Assembly: GCA_902776565.1 (NCBI GenBank) | Contig: CACYQN010000009.1 | Coordinates: forward strand, 13,036 to 77,035 | DNA from: an uncultured Bacteroidia bacterium | Lineage (GTDB): Bacteria > Bacteroidota > Bacteroidia > Bacteroidales > ML635J-15 | Direction: 5' to 3' | Length of the DNA stretch: 64,000 nucleotides | In this document: piece after piece, positions 26,858 through 35,652 of the stretch | How positions within the stretch are numbered: position 1 is the stretch's first letter | How the letters are laid out: every line of letters starts with the position of its first letter | Made by a program: the position numbers and the translations under genes | The notes under the pieces: model-generated | Seen by the model: only the letters and a program-made list of their open reading frames with translations | Told to the model about the DNA's origin: nothing | The model's database searches: none

Positions 26858-27718
26858 TTGGTTGAGATAGACAAATATGCAGGTTTTTGCTTTGGCGTTA
26901 CCAAGGCCATCGGTTCGGCAGAAAAAGAACTGTCGGAGTTCGGTGTTGCATATTGTCTTGGCAAGATTGTCCACAACCAGAAGGAGGAAAGCCGTCTCGA
27001 GAAACTTGGACTTCATACGATTGACAGAGACGAGATGCAGACAAATCCACCGTCACGGATGCTGATACGAGCCCACGGCGAACCTCCGTCAACCTACGCC
27101 GACGCAAAACGACTTGGAATAACTATAGTTGACGAAACATGCCCTGTAGTGCTTAGGCTTCAGGGACTTATAGCCAAGACCTATCACGAAAATCCCGATT
27201 GCGCTATTGTCATCTTTGGCAAGAAAGGTCATGCCGAGGTTAACGGTCTTGTTGGACAGATAGATGGCAAAGCCGTTGTGGTTTCGTCGGTGGAAGAAGC
27301 TGAAAAACTGAACATAAGTGGTAAAATTGCTCTTTTCTCACAGACTACCGCTGATTTCCAATTGTATATGCAAGTAGCCGAGGCTCTGAAAAACAAGCAT
27401 TTGGATGTAGAAGTACACGAAACCGTCTGCGGAAGTGTAAAGAACAGAGTGCCACGGCTTAAGGAGTTTTGTGCAAACTACGATGTTGTAATTTTTGTCA
27501 GCGACGAGGCAAGTTCCAATGGCCGAATGCTTTATGAAGTGTGCCGTGCGACAAACAGCAGATCGTATTTTGTAACCGATGCAAACGATTTGCGTCCAGA
27601 ATGGTTCGTTGGTGCGACATCGGTAGGTATAAGCGGAGCGACATCGACACCGTCGTGGTTGCTGGAAGATGTAAAACAGAAATGCTGTAACATCGTTGCG
27701 TGCAACGATAAAAAATAA
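26858..27718 (+). CDS. ispH: 4-hydroxy-3-methylbut-2-enyl diphosphate reductase
   Basis: Last step of the MEP isoprenoid pathway: reduces HMBPP to IPP and DMAPP with a [4Fe-4S] cluster. The three cluster cysteines lie in GFCFGV (near 10), DETCPVV (near 93) and ETVCGSVKNR (near 190). RAHGEPPS and SQTT supply substrate-binding residues. I start at TTG 26858 (VEIDKYAGFCFGV), since an upstream TTG at 26825 would translate the intergenic repeat. The protein then has 286 residues, the normal size. Followed directly by cdd. Confidence 0.94.
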   Translation: MVEIDKYAGFCFGVTKAIGSAEKELSEFGVAYCLGKIVHNQKEESRLEKLGLHTIDRDEMQTNPPSRMLIRAHGEPPSTYADAKRLGITIVDETCPVVLRLQGLIAKTYHENPDCAIVIFGKKGHAEVNGLVGQIDGKAVVVSSVEEAEKLNISGKIALFSQTTADFQLYMQVAEALKNKHLDVEVHETVCGSVKNRVPRLKEFCANYDVVIFVSDEASSNGRMLYEVCRATNSRSYFVTDANDLRPEWFVGATSVGISGATSTPSWLLEDVKQKCCNIVACNDKK

Positions 27719-27725
27719 AAAGGCT

Positions 27726-28208
27726 ATGAAGGTTAACGAATTGAAGATTACCTATATTGAGAAATCGCATCAGGAATTGTCCGATGTCGAGCAAAGGCTT
27801 TTGAAAGAGGCTACGCAGGCAGCACAAAAAGCCTACGCACCGTATTCGCATTTTAGGGTAGGTGCGGCAGTGAAATTGGCAAACGGGGAAATCCTCAGCG
27901 GAAGCAATCAGGAGAATGCCGCCTATCCGTCGGGACTTTGCGCCGAGCGGGTGGCTGTATATTATGCAAATGCCAGATACCCACAATCGTCCATCGAAAC
28001 ATTGCTTATAACAGTGCTTGACGAAAACGACGACTATCGTTGCGAACCTGTTCCGCCGTGCGGTGCTTGCCGTCAGGTGCTTACCGAGACCGAAAGCCGA
28101 CAGAAATGTCCGATGCGTGTGTTGTTGGTCGGCAAGGACAAGGTTCTTGAATTTGCTTCGGCATCAGATTTGCTACCTTTTATTTTTACTAGTAACGAAT
28201 TATTGTAA
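27726..28208 (+). CDS. cdd: Cytidine deaminase
   Basis: Zn-dependent deamination of cytidine and deoxycytidine to uridine forms. From the ATG at 27726 the protein has 160 residues: SHFRVGAAVKL, then NAAYPSGLCAERVA (Zn-ligand Cys and catalytic Glu) and PPCGACRQVL (two further Zn cysteines). This is the homotetramer-type Cys-Cys-Cys pattern. The TAA overlaps the ATG of the next gene (TAATG). It starts 7 bp after ispH. Confidence 0.94.
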   Translation: MKVNELKITYIEKSHQELSDVEQRLLKEATQAAQKAYAPYSHFRVGAAVKLANGEILSGSNQENAAYPSGLCAERVAVYYANARYPQSSIETLLITVLDENDDYRCEPVPPCGACRQVLTETESRQKCPMRVLLVGKDKVLEFASASDLLPFIFTSNELL

Positions 28209-29257
28209 TGATTATGAATAAATTTAGATTGTTTTTTGTTAGTGCGTTGATTTTGCTTGGAATAGCAACCGTAGCAAATGCACAGAAGGAGTGTCCCGAA
28301 GAGTGGCAGGCTTATACTACCGATAAGCATTATTCGTATCTACAGCCTGGCGAGAACGAAGAAATCAAGCCTGAGGATGATTTTTTGTCCGGTTTGGAAA
28401 AGAATGCAGTAAATCATCTTTTGAAAAGCGTGAAGGTTGCTGTTCACAACTATGTTGCATTGCAGACATTGCGAATCGACGAGGATGCTGTGGTGAGCTA
28501 TCTCGAGGAAAATGGCTATAATTCAAACGTCGGTTTAAAGATAATCGAAAAGAAGAGGTTTTACAACAACTATACGCATCATGGTTGCGTAATAGCTTAT
28601 ATCGAAAAGGAGACTGCCAGCAAGTTGTATTGCGACGACATTTCATCATCGCAGAAAACTATAACGGAAGCTTTGTCCAAGGCTAAAGATTTTATTGCCG
28701 CAGGAAAAAACGATAGTGCAAGGTTTGCTCTCGAATCCATAGTCCCGAAACTGAAAAGCAATTCGAGCGAACTCATCCTTCTGAAAGTCTTCGGCTGCAA
28801 TCAGGAAACAATAGACGCTTTGCGCGAAAAGCACATGCAATGCATTGTCAACCTTAAGGAATGCTTCAGGACAATCGGTCCGAAGATTATGGTTGCCGTT
28901 GACTATAGTGCCGATGTTTTCGGAACTCCTTACTGGGATATGCAGGAGAGCATAAAGGACTGGCTGGCAACACGCGGTTTCGGCTACACAACCGAAAAGG
29001 CAAAGGCTGACTATGTGCTTGTAATAAGGTCGTCGTCAAGGAAATACAACACAATGTCGAATGGCACGCAGACAACATATTATTCGTATGTTGACGCAAA
29101 TGTTTCAATTCAGAAAAAGAATGTCGACAAGCCCGTATATGACAATAAACTTTCGATAAAGGGAAGTTTCCTGAAAAGCTACAACGAGGCTGCATACGTT
29201 GCCTACCGCGATTTGGAAAACAAACTGCTGAAGATTCTGGAAGATAACATCAAGTAG
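28208..29257 (+). CDS. Exported protein of unknown function
   Basis: The N-terminus is a signal peptide (MNKFRLFFVSALILLGIATVANAQ when started at the ATG 28214; the ATG at 28208 adds two residues). The mature part of about 325 residues has no domain that I can name. It has a helical middle (KDFIAAGKNDSARFALESIV, resembling a TPR-like pair) and a C-terminal part (about 235-340) with alternating beta pattern. Cysteines at several places could form disulfides. No type IX sorting domain and no lipobox, so a periplasmic location is likely. Translationally coupled to cdd by TAATG and followed 9 bp later by a glycosyltransferase. Confidence 0.8.
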   Translation: MIMNKFRLFFVSALILLGIATVANAQKECPEEWQAYTTDKHYSYLQPGENEEIKPEDDFLSGLEKNAVNHLLKSVKVAVHNYVALQTLRIDEDAVVSYLEENGYNSNVGLKIIEKKRFYNNYTHHGCVIAYIEKETASKLYCDDISSSQKTITEALSKAKDFIAAGKNDSARFALESIVPKLKSNSSELILLKVFGCNQETIDALREKHMQCIVNLKECFRTIGPKIMVAVDYSADVFGTPYWDMQESIKDWLATRGFGYTTEKAKADYVLVIRSSSRKYNTMSNGTQTTYYSYVDANVSIQKKNVDKPVYDNKLSIKGSFLKSYNEAAYVAYRDLENKLLKILEDNIK

Positions 29258-29266
29258 TTTTCTTAA

Positions 29267-30481
29267 ATGAAAATTCTCGTTCTAGCCAACAAGATGCCTT
29301 ATCCGCCAAAGGATGGCGGTGCGATTGCCACGCTTTCGCTTGCGCGTTCGCTGCGCAGGTGTTGCTGCGAGGTTGACTTGCTTGCTATGAACACCCCAAA
29401 GCATTTCTGCAGGGTAGAGGATATTCCTGCCGAGATTTCATCGGAAATAAATTTTTACGCAGTCGAAGTTGACACGACAATCAAGGCGACAAAGGCTCTG
29501 AAAAACTTGCTGTTCTCATCAAAGCCATACAATGCGGAACGATTTGTCAATGAAGCTTTTGCCGAAAGGCTAAAGGCTCTTTTGTCCGAAGAGCAGTACG
29601 ATGTCGTTCAGCTCGAAGGCTTGTATCTTTGTCCGTACATCGAGACGATTAGGAAATTTTCGTCGGCAAAAATCGCTTTGCGGGCGCACAATGTGGAGCA
29701 CGAAATATGGAAGCGTATGGTCGAAAACGAAAAGTCGCTTCCGAAACGGCTGTACAAGGGCATAATTGCTCGGCGGATGCGTAGGTTTGAACTGTCGTAC
29801 ATCAATTCATACGATTTGCTTGTGCCTATTACCGACCGCGATGCCGATTTCTTTGCGCAGAATGGAAATGCAAAACCTTTGTATGTTGCCCAGTCCGGAA
29901 TCGAACCAGAATCACCTTTGCTTTCAATCGACAACTCAAAGACCGACTACCCAACTTTCTCTTTTTTAGGCGCACTCGACTGGCAGCCCAACATAGAAGG
30001 ACTTGAATGGTTTGTGCGGAATGTATGGAATGTGTATCACAAGGGACATAATGGGGCGAAATTCCGCGTTGCGGGGCGAAATGCCAGCAAGGAATTTGCT
30101 GAGTTCTTGGTTTCCAATGGTATAGACGATCTTGGCGAACTGGAAAGTGTGGGGGATTATTATGCTTCCGGGACGATTTTCGTTGTGCCGTTGATGTCGG
30201 GAAGCGGAATGAGGGTAAAGATTGTGGAGGCGATGGCTGCGGGCAAGGTCGTGATTACAACTTCGGTAGGCACAGAAGGAATCGCTACGGAAAATCGTAG
30301 AAACATCTTCATTGCCGACAGTCCTGCTGATTTTCTTGCTTGTATGGAAATGCTTGCATCGGACAGAAATCTTTACAATGAAATTTCTGCGAAAGCTCGA
30401 GAATTTATTAGGAATAACTATGATAACAATGTGATTGCCACAAGATTGTTGGATTTTTATAAAGAGGCTGTGGTGAGATGA
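29267..30481 (+). CDS. Glycosyltransferase family 4
   Basis: GT-B fold retaining glycosyltransferase. The N-terminal Rossmann domain starts MKILVLANKMPYPPKDGGA with a Gly-Gly donor/acceptor loop, then LRAHNVEHEIWKRM. The C-terminal domain has FLGALDWQPNIEGLEWFV, VVPLMSGSGMRVKIVEAMAAGKVVITTSVGTEGI, with the EAMAAGK motif binding the nucleotide sugar. The 404 residues are normal. Its stop overlaps the start of the next GT2 gene by 4 bp (ATGA). Probably cytoplasmic-face assembly of an envelope glycan. Donor and acceptor unknown. Confidence 0.9.
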   Translation: MKILVLANKMPYPPKDGGAIATLSLARSLRRCCCEVDLLAMNTPKHFCRVEDIPAEISSEINFYAVEVDTTIKATKALKNLLFSSKPYNAERFVNEAFAERLKALLSEEQYDVVQLEGLYLCPYIETIRKFSSAKIALRAHNVEHEIWKRMVENEKSLPKRLYKGIIARRMRRFELSYINSYDLLVPITDRDADFFAQNGNAKPLYVAQSGIEPESPLLSIDNSKTDYPTFSFLGALDWQPNIEGLEWFVRNVWNVYHKGHNGAKFRVAGRNASKEFAEFLVSNGIDDLGELESVGDYYASGTIFVVPLMSGSGMRVKIVEAMAAGKVVITTSVGTEGIATENRRNIFIADSPADFLACMEMLASDRNLYNEISAKAREFIRNNYDNNVIATRLLDFYKEAVVR

Positions 30482-31644
30482 TTTTGGCATTTCAGATATT
30501 GTTTTGGGTTGTTGTAGCGTTGGTTTTCCATACATACCTTGGATTTCCAATATGGTTGTCACTGCTGTCGAGAAAAAAGAATTCGGAATACAAGGCGTTG
30601 GAGGAATATCCTGATGTTACGGTGATTATGTCGCTGTATAACGAGGAAGAGGTGATTGCTCAGAAATTGGAGTCGATTGTCGGTTCAAATTATCCGCTTG
30701 AAAAACTGCATATACTCATAGGTTCCGACTGCAGTTCCGACAATACCAACGAGATTGTTGCGCAATATTCGCAGAAATATCCGTTCATAAAACTGTTCGC
30801 CTACACGGAACGCAGAGGCAAGGCCAATGTAATTAATTCATTGATAGCGGATTGTCTGTCCGACATTGTGATTTTGTCCGATGCTAATGTGATGTTCGAC
30901 AAGGATACGATTTCCGAACTCATGAAGCCGTTTGTTGATGAAAATGTCGGACTTGTTGATTCAAACATGATAAATACCGGCTTGAAGAAGGACGGAATTT
31001 CCATTCAGGAAAAGTCGTACATATCGCGTGAAGTTCGCATAAAGAATCAGGAAGGCTTGCTGTGGGGAACTATGATGGGACCTTTCGGCGGTTGCTTTGC
31101 CATGCGTAAGAAACTTCATCTGCCAGTTCCCAAGAATTTCCTTGTCGATGACTTCTATATCTGCATGAATGTAATCCGACAGGGTTACAAGGCCGTAAAC
31201 AATGTAAATGCTCGTGTGTATGAGGATGTTTCCAACAACATTTCCGACGAATTTCGCCGTAAGGTGCGCATATCGACTGGCGATTTCCAGAATCTACACA
31301 AATTCAGGAGTATGTTGTTCTCGTCGCGTAGGGGATTGTCGTTCAGTTTTTGGTCGCACAAGGTTTTGCGCTGGATAACGCCTGTTTTGCTGGTTATATG
31401 GTATGCGGTGTGCTTGGCATTGGCATTTTATCTCAAACTTTACCTTGTCGCTTTCATTCTGTTTAATGCCTTGCTGTTGCTTATTCCGATTGATTTCTGT
31501 TTGCGCAAACTGAATTGCAACAATGTGCTGTTCAGGTTTGTAACACACTTCTTCTCGATGAACTTGGCTTTGCTAATCGGAATGTTCAAGGCAATGAAAG
31601 GAGTGGAGTCGGGGGTATGGAAGCCGACTAAGCGTAACCAGTAG
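30478..31644 (+). CDS. Membrane glycosyltransferase family 2 (processive type)
   Basis: N-terminal membrane helix (about 1-25), then a GT2 domain: VTVIMSLYNEEEVIAQKLESI, DCSSDNT, LSDANVMFD, the VDDFY block and VRISTGDFQNL in place of QxxRW. Two or more C-terminal membrane helices (about 295-365) follow. The arrangement resembles BcsA/PgaC-like or ExoA-like integral membrane synthases that elongate a surface glycan. It overlaps the preceding GT4 by 4 bp and ends the plus-strand run at a terminator. Confidence 0.88.
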   Translation: MILAFQILFWVVVALVFHTYLGFPIWLSLLSRKKNSEYKALEEYPDVTVIMSLYNEEEVIAQKLESIVGSNYPLEKLHILIGSDCSSDNTNEIVAQYSQKYPFIKLFAYTERRGKANVINSLIADCLSDIVILSDANVMFDKDTISELMKPFVDENVGLVDSNMINTGLKKDGISIQEKSYISREVRIKNQEGLLWGTMMGPFGGCFAMRKKLHLPVPKNFLVDDFYICMNVIRQGYKAVNNVNARVYEDVSNNISDEFRRKVRISTGDFQNLHKFRSMLFSSRRGLSFSFWSHKVLRWITPVLLVIWYAVCLALAFYLKLYLVAFILFNALLLLIPIDFCLRKLNCNNVLFRFVTHFFSMNLALLIGMFKAMKGVESGVWKPTKRNQ

Positions 31645-31648
31645 AAAT

Positions 31649-31680
31649 AAAAAAAGCGAACTTTAAAGTCCGCTTTTTTT
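31649..31680. terminator. Bidirectional rho-independent terminator
   Basis: AAAAAAAGCG and CGCTTTTTTT pair with an inner ACTTTAAAGT palindrome; A and T tracts on both sides serve the GT2 gene (plus) and the tRNA gene (minus). Confidence 0.8.
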
Positions 31681-31681
31681 G

Positions 31682-31755
31682 TAGCGAGAGGCGGGATTGA
31701 ACCGCCGACCTCATGATTATGAATCATGCGCTCTAACCAGCTGAGCTACCTCGCC
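31682..31755 (-). tRNA. tRNA with anticodon CAT (probably elongator Met)
   Basis: The 74-nt cloverleaf on the minus strand has an acceptor arm GGCGAGG/TCTCGCT (two G-U pairs), D stem GCTC/GAGC, anticodon stem CATGA/TCATG around TTCATAA, T stem GGCGG/CCGCC with loop TTCAATC, and discriminator A. CCA is not encoded. A first G-U pair argues against an initiator tRNA; tRNA-Ile2 (modified CAT) remains possible. Confidence 0.93.
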
Positions 31756-31786
31756 ATTGCCAAAATCTCGTTTGAAAATGGGACTG

Positions 31787-31794
31787 CAAAGATA
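31787..31794 (-). promoter_or_regulatory. Putative -7 box for the tRNA gene
   Basis: Reads TATCTTTG on the minus strand, about 30 nt before the mature tRNA end. Confidence 0.5.
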
Positions 31795-31905
31795 TATATG
31801 TTTTCTGAATTGTGCAAATCTTTTTGAAAAAAAATATACATAGAAATTTTCTAATATGAAAATAATGCTTAATTTTGACCACGAAATAACAAAAATATCT
31901 TGTTT

Positions 31906-32280
31906 ATGAAGAAGATAGAGTTAGAATTTGTTTTGAACACATCAGTAAAAGTTTTATATAGCCGTTTGAGCACAACGACAGGTCTCAACGAATGGTATGC
32001 AGACAAGGTTACTGAAAAGGACAATATTTTCACCTTTGAATGGGAAGGCGTGGAAGAGTCGGCAGAACTTGTCGCTTCGAAGGACTTGTCAATGGTGCGT
32101 TTCCACTGGCTTGAGTCGGAAGACGACGATTCGTATTTTGAATTTAGGATAGAGGAGCACGAACTCACAAACGATGTTGCTCTGATAGTCACCGACTTTG
32201 CCATCGATGACGAGGAAGACGAGGTCGTTGAACTCTGGAATACACAGATAGCTAATCTTAAACGCGTGATAGGAGCTTAG
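31906..32280 (+). CDS. START-like (SRPBCC) domain protein
   Basis: Small acidic protein of 124 residues beginning MKKIELEFVLNTSVKVLYSRLSTTTGLNEWYADKV, the usual first strand and helices of SRPBCC/AHSA1-type ligand-binding folds (W in a GLxEWxA-like context). FTFEWEG and ALIVTDFAIDDEEDE follow. An in-frame TTG two codons upstream is less likely than the ATG. Ligand unknown. It stands 11 bp before topB and may be co-transcribed. Confidence 0.82.
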   Translation: MKKIELEFVLNTSVKVLYSRLSTTTGLNEWYADKVTEKDNIFTFEWEGVEESAELVASKDLSMVRFHWLESEDDDSYFEFRIEEHELTNDVALIVTDFAIDDEEDEVVELWNTQIANLKRVIGA

Positions 32281-32291
32281 TCCCGCCCAAA

Positions 32292-34280
32292 ATGGGAAAA
32301 AATCTTTTCATAGCAGAAAAGCCTAGTGTTGCGAGGGAATTCGCTAAGGCTCTAAAGGAACCTATGTCGCGCAACGACGGTTACCTTGAGGGCAACACCT
32401 GTATAGTGACTTGGTGCGTAGGTCACCTCGTTTCGATGAGCTACCCCGATGCGTACGACCCTGTGATGAAGCAGTGGCGCATGGAGACTCTGCCGTTTAT
32501 GCCGAAAAAATATCTGTACGAGGTAATCCCAAACGTCAAGAAACAGTTCGATATTGTCAAGTCGTTGCTTACCCGTGCAGATGTCGATTGCATATACGTC
32601 TGCACCGACTCGGGACGCGAAGGAGAATACATTTACCGTCTTGTAGATAGGATGGCGGGAGTGCCTGCCGAGAAGCAACGCCGCCGCGTGTGGATTGATT
32701 CGCAGACCGAAGAGGAAATATTGCGTGGAATACGTGAGGCAAAACCGCTGTCGGCATACGATGCACTTTCCGATTCGGCGTATCTGCGCGCCAAGGAAGA
32801 CTACCTGATGGGTATAAATTTCAGCAGAATACTTACGTTGAAGTATGGCTATCCTGTAAAAAATTATTTGAAACTCGATAAAAACTGCGTTATTACCGTC
32901 GGTCGTGTTATGACCTGTGTACTTGGCATGGTTGTTAGGCGCGAACGCGAAATCCGTTCGTTTGTAAAAACACCGTTCTTCCGCATAATGGGACAATTCG
33001 GCGGTGACGAAGGCTCGTTCCAAGGCGAATGGAAGGCAGTGGAAGGTTCAAAATACTTTAATTCACCATTATTATATAAGGAAAACGGTTTCCGCAAGCG
33101 CGAAGATGCCGAAGCTTGTATCGGTGTTATGCAAGCCGAAGGCGAAACTGCGCAAATCGCTGGAATTGAGAAGAAAAAGGAAAAGAAAAATCCTCCTTTG
33201 CTGTTCAACCTAGCCGAATTACAGAACGAATGCTCAAAGTTGTTCAAGATTAGTCCCGACGAGACCTTGAATATTGTTCAGGAACTTTACGAAAAGAAAC
33301 TCGTGACATATCCGCGTACCGATGCGCGTGTGCTTTCGTCGGCGGTGGCAAAGGAGATAACGAAGAATCTGCACGGACTGGCTACACAATCTGAATATCT
33401 TGAGTTTACCAAGCAGATAAAAGGGTTCGGCCTATATGAGAAAATCGGCAAGAGCCGTTATGTTGACGACAAGCAGATAACCGACCATTATGCTATAATT
33501 CCAACAGGTCAGGGAGTTTCAAATTTGGCTTCGTGTTCCGACATAGCGCGAAAGGTTTACGACCGCATAGCTCGCCGTTTTCTTGCAATATTCTATCCGC
33601 CAGCCGAATACCGTAAGGTTTCGATTGATATGCAGGTCGGGACAGAACACCTGTTTGCCAATTTTAAGGTTCTGGAAGATGCTGGTTATCTTGTGGTTGC
33701 AGGATTGCCCAAGACCGACGACGACAAGCAGTCGCAGGACAAGGATGATGTTGTAGATTCGGGAAGTTTCGAGTTTGTAAACAAGTTGCGCAAGGGCTCT
33801 ACGTTGCCTGTTAAAGGTTACGAAATAAAGGAAGGCGAAACCACGCCACCAAAACGCTATAATTCTGGTTCTCTGATTCTTGCTATGGAAAATGCAGGTC
33901 AGTTGATTGAGGACGAGGAACTGCGCGAGCAGATAAAGGGAAGTGGAATCGGAACAAGTGCTACGCGTGCTGAAATTTTGAGCAAGTTGGTGAAACTGGA
34001 GTATCTGAACCTAAATAAAAAGACACAGACAATTACACCGGCCAAGTTGGGTGAAATGGTTTACGAGGTCGTTGCGGCTTCAATCCGCCAGATGCTTAAT
34101 GCAGAACTTACTGCAAGTTGGGAGAAAGGTCTGTCGATGGTGGCAAGCGGAACTATCGGCGAACAGGACTATATGGTTAAACTAGAGGCTTTTGTCGCCA
34201 AGATGACCGAATCGGTAAAGAGGCTCAACAACCAAAACTCGCTTTATGGCGCCTTCCAGTCGGTGGAAGCATTTTATTGA
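32292..34280 (+). CDS. topB: DNA topoisomerase III
   Basis: Type IA topoisomerase that relaxes negative supercoils and decatenates by cleaving one strand. TOPRIM domain at 1-150 (LFIAEKPSVAREFAKAL; DSGREGEYIYRLV). The active-site tyrosine is in KLVTYPRTDARVLS near residue 340. SGIGTSATRAEILSKL lies near 555. The 662 residues are normal for the TopB forms of Bacteroidota. It overlaps no gene and converges on rsmD with 3 bp between the ends. Confidence 0.95.
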   Translation: MGKNLFIAEKPSVAREFAKALKEPMSRNDGYLEGNTCIVTWCVGHLVSMSYPDAYDPVMKQWRMETLPFMPKKYLYEVIPNVKKQFDIVKSLLTRADVDCIYVCTDSGREGEYIYRLVDRMAGVPAEKQRRRVWIDSQTEEEILRGIREAKPLSAYDALSDSAYLRAKEDYLMGINFSRILTLKYGYPVKNYLKLDKNCVITVGRVMTCVLGMVVRREREIRSFVKTPFFRIMGQFGGDEGSFQGEWKAVEGSKYFNSPLLYKENGFRKREDAEACIGVMQAEGETAQIAGIEKKKEKKNPPLLFNLAELQNECSKLFKISPDETLNIVQELYEKKLVTYPRTDARVLSSAVAKEITKNLHGLATQSEYLEFTKQIKGFGLYEKIGKSRYVDDKQITDHYAIIPTGQGVSNLASCSDIARKVYDRIARRFLAIFYPPAEYRKVSIDMQVGTEHLFANFKVLEDAGYLVVAGLPKTDDDKQSQDKDDVVDSGSFEFVNKLRKGSTLPVKGYEIKEGETTPPKRYNSGSLILAMENAGQLIEDEELREQIKGSGIGTSATRAEILSKLVKLEYLNLNKKTQTITPAKLGEMVYEVVAASIRQMLNAELTASWEKGLSMVASGTIGEQDYMVKLEAFVAKMTESVKRLNNQNSLYGAFQSVEAFY

Positions 34281-34283
34281 TTA

Positions 34284-34823
34284 TCATTTCATCGGGTCAA
34301 AAATGCTGAAATGCACGCTGCCGTATCTTTTCATTGATACAAAATGCGGGAACGAGGAAAAATCGTTGCATTCGCCGTGTTCGATTATGAGATAGGAGGT
34401 ATCTGTGAGCAGATTGTTGCGAAATACTGAATGGTAGATTTCCTCAATGTTTTCGAGTGCGTAGGGCGGGTCGGCAAAAATGACATCAAATTTCTTTGTG
34501 CAGGTGTCCAGATAGCGGAAGACATCCGACTTGTAGATTGTTGCCTGTGAAAAACCTAATTCCTTGAAATTCTTCTCGATATATGCTGCGTGCTTTACGT
34601 TGCTCTCAACTGCTATAAGCGACTTTACGCCACGGCTTGCAAACTCGTACGAAATGCTTCCAGTTCCGCTGAAAAGGTCAAGGACATCAATGTTCTCGAA
34701 GTTGAAGTCGTTGTTAAGGATGTTGAAGAGAGCTTCCTTGGCAAAATCAGTGGTCGGACGTGCCTTGAAATTTGCCGGCGGAACGAAATTCCTGCCTCTG
34801 TATTTTCCGCCTATTATCCTCAT
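34284..34823 (-). CDS. rsmD: 16S rRNA (guanine-966-N2) methyltransferase RsmD
   Basis: SAM-dependent methylation of G966 in 16S rRNA. The start at 34823 gives MRIIGGKYRGRNF, the classic RsmD N-terminus, and a protein of 179 residues; the longer open frame only extends into the upstream gene. Motif I is DVLDLFSGTGSISYEFASRG and motif IV is FDVIFADPPYALE (DPPY). The ATG overlaps the stop of the upstream DUF3822 gene by 4 bp, so translation is coupled. Confidence 0.94.
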   Translation of the reverse strand: MRIIGGKYRGRNFVPPANFKARPTTDFAKEALFNILNNDFNFENIDVLDLFSGTGSISYEFASRGVKSLIAVESNVKHAAYIEKNFKELGFSQATIYKSDVFRYLDTCTKKFDVIFADPPYALENIEEIYHSVFRNNLLTDTSYLIIEHGECNDFSSFPHFVSMKRYGSVHFSIFDPMK

Positions 34824-35650
34824 TGGTTGATATTTAGGAAGTTGTAGAAATAGTGCGGCGAAAATTCTTGGAAGCGGAAGAAGTACTTGTAATCCCTGTT
34901 TATCGACTCGAAGTAAACCGTCCTTATGAATTTCTTTAAGTGTATTACGGTCAGGCTGTCCTGCTCGATGAATCCCGAAAATGCAACTTCGCATTCTTCC
35001 GGCGACAAGCCAAGCTGCTCGAAGCAGTTTACTATAAAGTAAAGGATGTCGTTTGCCGACTTATAATTATAGGTGTTGTAATTAACAATTTGCCCCTTGT
35101 CAATGACAAGTATTTCGAAGAAATTCTCGAACACCTGTACCAGCATCCTCTGTCGGTTTGGCTTCTCGCTGATTTTTGTCTTCGTAAGTCCAGTTTCGAT
35201 GAGCGGATACGATTGTGGATACAAGTTGTAGCGTGTGAACAGTTCGTCGAGTAGGGAAGAGGTTTCCTTTTCGATGGCAAATACTATTACTGTCTGTGAT
35301 TTTGGTAGTCTCGAATATCTGATTTCGTCGTCGGGCGAAATTTTTCTGTTGAGGGCATATATGCTTTCGGCAGAATTCTCGTCGAATATGGCATCGGGGA
35401 CAATAGTGACATTCCGCGTTGCATAGACTACATTTATGTTCTCGAACTGAGCATCCTTCAAGCCTTCGTCCTCGATAAACTTCCGAATCTCATCGGCTTT
35501 ATTGACTTCAAACTGCATTGAGACGAGAGCCTGCACCTTTTTGTCGTCGATGTCGTATATAGAATAAGAAAGTCCATCTTGAGAAATCAAGATGGACAGA
35601 CTATTTTTTGAGAGCAAATCAATGTCGCCCTTGATGCGGACAGATTTCAT
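34820..35650 (-). CDS. DUF3822 family protein
   Basis: A 276-residue protein of the DUF3822 type that commonly precedes rsmD in Bacteroidota, here overlapping it by 4 bp. It has an actin/HSP70-like ATPase look: a repeated LSILISQDGLSYSIYDI strand pattern at the start and VQVFENFFEILVIDKGQIVNYNTY near residue 170, as in FtsA/PilM-like folds, but no clear phosphate-binding motif. Cytoplasmic. The exact function is not known; linkage suggests a link to ribosome assembly or merely shared transcription. It is 2 bp downstream of the next minus-strand gene. Confidence 0.82.
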   Translation of the reverse strand: MKSVRIKGDIDLLSKNSLSILISQDGLSYSIYDIDDKKVQALVSMQFEVNKADEIRKFIEDEGLKDAQFENINVVYATRNVTIVPDAIFDENSAESIYALNRKISPDDEIRYSRLPKSQTVIVFAIEKETSSLLDELFTRYNLYPQSYPLIETGLTKTKISEKPNRQRMLVQVFENFFEILVIDKGQIVNYNTYNYKSANDILYFIVNCFEQLGLSPEECEVAFSGFIEQDSLTVIHLKKFIRTVYFESINRDYKYFFRFQEFSPHYFYNFLNINQ

Positions 35651-35652
35651 TG

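Noticed and set aside
34824..34994. 57-residue N-terminal extension of RsmD
   Set aside because: It overlaps DUF3822 coding sequence; MRIIGGKYRGR at 34823 is the standard start with a 4-bp ATGA overlap.
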